Origin: Streptomyces pseudovenezuelae
Lineage (GTDB): Bacteria > Actinomycetota > Actinomycetes > Streptomycetales > Streptomycetaceae
Direction of reading: 5' to 3'
Assembly: GCF_001513955.1 (NCBI RefSeq)
Contig: NZ_KQ948148.1
Coordinates: 8,396-72,395 of the forward strand
Length of the DNA stretch: 64,000 bases
Numbering within the stretch: the first letter of the stretch is position 1; the number at the start of each line of letters is the position of its first letter. The notes under the pieces are model-generated. The model saw nothing but the letters and a program-made list of their open reading frames with translations. It was not told where the DNA came from and searched no databases. Shown here piece after piece: positions 62,337 through 64,000 of this stretch. A program made the position numbers and the translations under genes.

Positions 62337-62705
62337 ATGGGTATTGAAGAATACGGCGGCGGTCAGGGGCCTCGGCCCGACGTGCTCGTGGTGACCACGA
62401 ACGACGTACCCGGTCACCGGGTCCAGGAGGTGCTGGGCGAGGTCTTCGGGTTGACCGTGCGCTCCCGGCACATCGGCAGCCAGATCGGCGCCGGCCTGAA
62501 GTCGATGGTCGGCGGCGAGCTCAAGGGACTCACCAAGACACTGGTGCAGACCCGCAACCAGGCCATGGAGCGGCTCGTCGAGCAGGCACGCGCGCGGGGC
62601 GCGAACGCCGTGCTGATGTTCCGCTTCGACGTGACCGAGGCGGCGGACGTCGGCACGGAGGTGTGCGCCTACGGCACGGCGGTGGTCCTGACCCGGGAGC
62701 CGTAG
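62337..62705 (+). CDS. YbjQ-family (UPF0145) protein
   Basis: 122 residues. The whole protein is a YbjQ domain (VLVVTTNDVPGHRVQEVLGEVFGLTVRSRHIGSQIGAGLKSMVGGELKGLTKTL, RARGANAVLMFRFDV, VCAYGTAVVL). It forms a symmetric ring in solved homologues and is called heavy-metal-binding from fold analysis, but its role is unknown. It is convergent with tipA. Confidence 0.88.
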   Translation: MGIEEYGGGQGPRPDVLVVTTNDVPGHRVQEVLGEVFGLTVRSRHIGSQIGAGLKSMVGGELKGLTKTLVQTRNQAMERLVEQARARGANAVLMFRFDVTEAADVGTEVCAYGTAVVLTREP

Positions 62706-62722
62706 CCCCCGGGTCAGGCGTT

Positions 62723-63157
62723 CTACCCGGTGTGCCGGGCCGCGTTCGCCCTGATCGCGTCCCTGAGATGCTCGGCCAGACCCGGGCGCATGGAGTCGTA
62801 GAACGCCTTGAAGCGCTCGTCCGACACGTACATCTCGGCCAGGCCCTGGTGCATCTCGTACGGGCAGTCGTAGAACCAGCCGCAGATGTGCTGCCGGTGC
62901 TCCTCCGCCATGTCCATGGCCGTCGGCGAGGTGGGCGCCTCACCGACGGCCATCAGGGCGTCGTAGCGCTCGCCCCAGTCGGCCACCTCGGCCTGCATGC
63001 GCTGCCAGTCGTCCTTGGTGTAGCGCGCGGTGCGGCGCTGCGACTCGGCGTACGCCTGTGTGCCGCCCCAGCGCTGCTCCGCCTCCTCGGCGTACCGCTC
63101 CGGGTCCTTGTCCCCGAACACCTCGAACTTCTCCTCCGGCGTGAGGTCGATTCCCAT
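62723..63157 (-). CDS. tipA: TipAS, independently started C-terminal form of TipA
   Basis: In-frame ATG 63157 with an excellent GGAGG ribosome site predicts a 144-residue antibiotic-recognition domain without the DNA-binding part. TipAS is the major product in S. lividans and acts as drug sink. Confidence 0.75.
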   Translation of the reverse strand: MGIDLTPEEKFEVFGDKDPERYAEEAEQRWGGTQAYAESQRRTARYTKDDWQRMQAEVADWGERYDALMAVGEAPTSPTAMDMAEEHRQHICGWFYDCPYEMHQGLAEMYVSDERFKAFYDSMRPGLAEHLRDAIRANAARHTG

Positions 63158-63484
63158 CGTGCGTGCCTCCATGGCGTGCTCCACGGCCGTCGCCATCTTC
63201 TGCAGCTTCTCGATCCGGGCGGTCAGCAGCTCGTGCTGGCGGCGCAGGTGCGCGCGCGGGTCCGCGGCCGGGTCGTCGAGCAGGGCGGCGACCTCGTCGA
63301 GCGGGAAGCCGAGCTCGCGGTAGAACAGGATCTGCTGCAGCCGGTCGAGGTCGGCGTCGCTGTAGCGCCGGTGACCCGCGTGGCTGCGCTCGCCGGGGGC
63401 GAGCAGGCCGATGTCGTCGTAGTGGTGCAGCGTGCGCACCGTGACGCCGGCGAAGCCCGCGACCTGTCCCACGGAATAGCTCAC
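62723..63484 (-). CDS. tipA: TipA-type MerR regulator (TipAL/TipAS), drug-binding cysteine apparently absent
   Basis: 253 residues, the length of S. lividans TipAL. The N-terminal MerR domain (YSVGQVAGFAGVTVRTLHHYDDIGLL, residues 1-70) and a coiled coil lead to the TipAS domain. An internal ATG at 63157 (MGIDLTPEEKFEVFGD) with GGAGG eight bases upstream gives a 144-residue TipAS, the known second product. TipA activates its own promoter and sequesters thiopeptide antibiotics. From memory, S. lividans TipAL links thiostrepton through Cys214; here residue 214 is Gly, and only C201 and C207 remain. Start GTG 63484 follows GGGAG. Confidence 0.92.
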   Translation of the reverse strand: MSYSVGQVAGFAGVTVRTLHHYDDIGLLAPGERSHAGHRRYSDADLDRLQQILFYRELGFPLDEVAALLDDPAADPRAHLRRQHELLTARIEKLQKMATAVEHAMEARTMGIDLTPEEKFEVFGDKDPERYAEEAEQRWGGTQAYAESQRRTARYTKDDWQRMQAEVADWGERYDALMAVGEAPTSPTAMDMAEEHRQHICGWFYDCPYEMHQGLAEMYVSDERFKAFYDSMRPGLAEHLRDAIRANAARHTG

Positions 63485-63514
63485 TTCGTCCGCTCCCTTC
63501 TCGGTACGCGCTCC

Positions 63515-63545
63515 ACGGTGGCTCCTCACGCCGCGTGAGGTGCAA
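63515..63545 (-). promoter_or_regulatory. tipA promoter with 19-bp spacer and palindromic operator
   Basis: On the minus strand -35 TTGCAC (63545-63540), 19 bases, -10 CACCGT (63520-63515). The spacer holds the palindrome CCTCACGCCGCGTGAGG (63524-63540). An overlong spacer with the operator inside is the hallmark of MerR-type activation, and it closely resembles the S. lividans tipA promoter as I remember it. Confidence 0.85.
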
Positions 63546-63583
63546 GTGGATCCCCTCAGAATGTCCTGACCGTTTTGTCCGCT

Positions 63584-63589
63584 TATCGT
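63584..63589 (+). promoter_or_regulatory. -10 element giving a leaderless CLC-channel transcript
   Basis: TATCGT, six bases (GAGCGG), then GTG 63596. Confidence 0.5.
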
Positions 63590-63595
63590 GAGCGG

Positions 63596-64000
63596 GTGGC
63601 CCAGGACACCGCGCAGCAGGCATCCGCCGCCCCGGCGACCCCGGCGCGCGCTCTGCTGCCGCTGATCCTCCCCGCTCTCGTCGTCGGGGTGGGTGCGAGT
63701 CTGCTGCTCCTCGGGGTGAGCGGGGCGGCCGAGGAGCTCCAGCACGTGCTGTGGGGCGATCTGCCGGACGCACTGGGGGTGGGCCGGTACTCGGTGCTGT
63801 GGATGCTGGTCATGCTCACCGCGACCGGGGTGGCCGTAGGTCTGGTGGTGTGGAAGGTCCCCGGGCACGCCGGTCCGGACCCGGCGACCACCGGGCTGGA
63901 CGCTCCCGTGCTGCCGGTCGCCGTGCTGCCGGGGCTCCTGCTGGCGACCGCGCTGATGCTCGCGGGCGGGCCGAGTCTGGGACCCGAGAACCCGATCATC
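63596..64000 (+). CDS. CLC-type ion channel protein (3' end cut off)
   Basis: Only the first 135 codons are in the window, in an unbroken frame. Two long membrane helices and a GPSLGPENPI motif near the end match the CLC chloride channel/antiporter fold, in which the G-x-x-x-G-P motif shapes the ion pore. The family Glu gate would come further on. It diverges from tipA; the intergenic region is shared. Confidence 0.75.
   Translation, partial: MAQDTAQQASAAPATPARALLPLILPALVVGVGASLLLLGVSGAAEELQHVLWGDLPDALGVGRYSVLWMLVMLTATGVAVGLVVWKVPGHAGPDPATTGLDAPVLPVAVLPGLLLATALMLAGGPSLGPENPII

Overview
The window is high-GC DNA with GC-rich third codon positions, many GTG starts and frequent 4-base GTGA or ATGA gene overlaps. 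Gene content and order are those of a Streptomyces chromosome core: ilvD, radA-disA, sigE-cseABC, clpC, lsr2, panC-nadB-nadC-coaX, an orphan nuoD, a folate cluster, tilS-hpt-ftsH, dacB, ppa and tipA. The order closely follows what I remember of the S. coelicolor SCO3345-SCO3413 interval. No rRNA, tRNA, CRISPR array, prophage or insertion sequence was seen. The two end genes are cut by the window edges.

Left part (1-13.7 kb): a membrane-anchored beta-propeller protein, ilvD, a TetR regulator coupled to a TIM-barrel isomerase, a Ppx/GppA phosphatase, a Cys-rich unknown, an unusual membrane protein joining ECF-sigma-like, zinc anti-sigma-like and BACON-like parts, then DNA-repair genes radA, disA and mutY around a small secreted-type membrane protein.

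13.7-22.4 kb: the cell-envelope-stress operon sigE-cseA-cseB-cseC, with a hairpin just after sigE inside the overlapping cseA frame. It is followed by a scrambled AraC/methyltransferase remnant, a divergent MFS exporter/TetR pair sharing two copies of a long operator, a non-coding stretch full of degenerate repeats, an M23 peptidase and a secreted acid phosphatase.

22.4-34.5 kb: clpC with a sigma-R-type promoter and a ClgR-type box, a hypothetical gene, lsr2, argA, a BlaI-type repressor, a 54-residue membrane protein, and the cofactor operon (Rossmann protein)-panC-nadB-nadC-coaX for pantothenate, NAD and CoA synthesis.

34.5-48 kb: an aldolase-fold PLP enzyme, a divergent small gene and ArsR regulator around a perfect palindrome, a NarL-type two-component system, a MidA/NDUFAF7-type methyltransferase convergent with orphan nuoD, two PH-domain membrane proteins, a coiled-coil membrane protein, and a divergent esterase/MprF pair. 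The MprF gene has a sigma-E-type promoter, linking it to the sigE operon in the same window.

48-64 kb: folP-NTF2, folB-folK-DUF3180, and the opposite-strand run dacB, Zn-protease, tilS, hpt, ftsH, folE; then ppa, a threonine/serine exporter, a DedA protein, a YbjQ protein and a tipA homologue with its classic promoter and an internal TipAS start, but apparently without the drug-linking cysteine. A CLC-type channel gene runs off the end.

At least fourteen genes start 6-7 bases after a -10-like hexamer (TANNNT in thirteen, GATGAT in one) with no ribosome-binding site, the signature of leaderless transcripts. Functions are assigned from recognised families and motifs in the translated sequence; no database search was possible.
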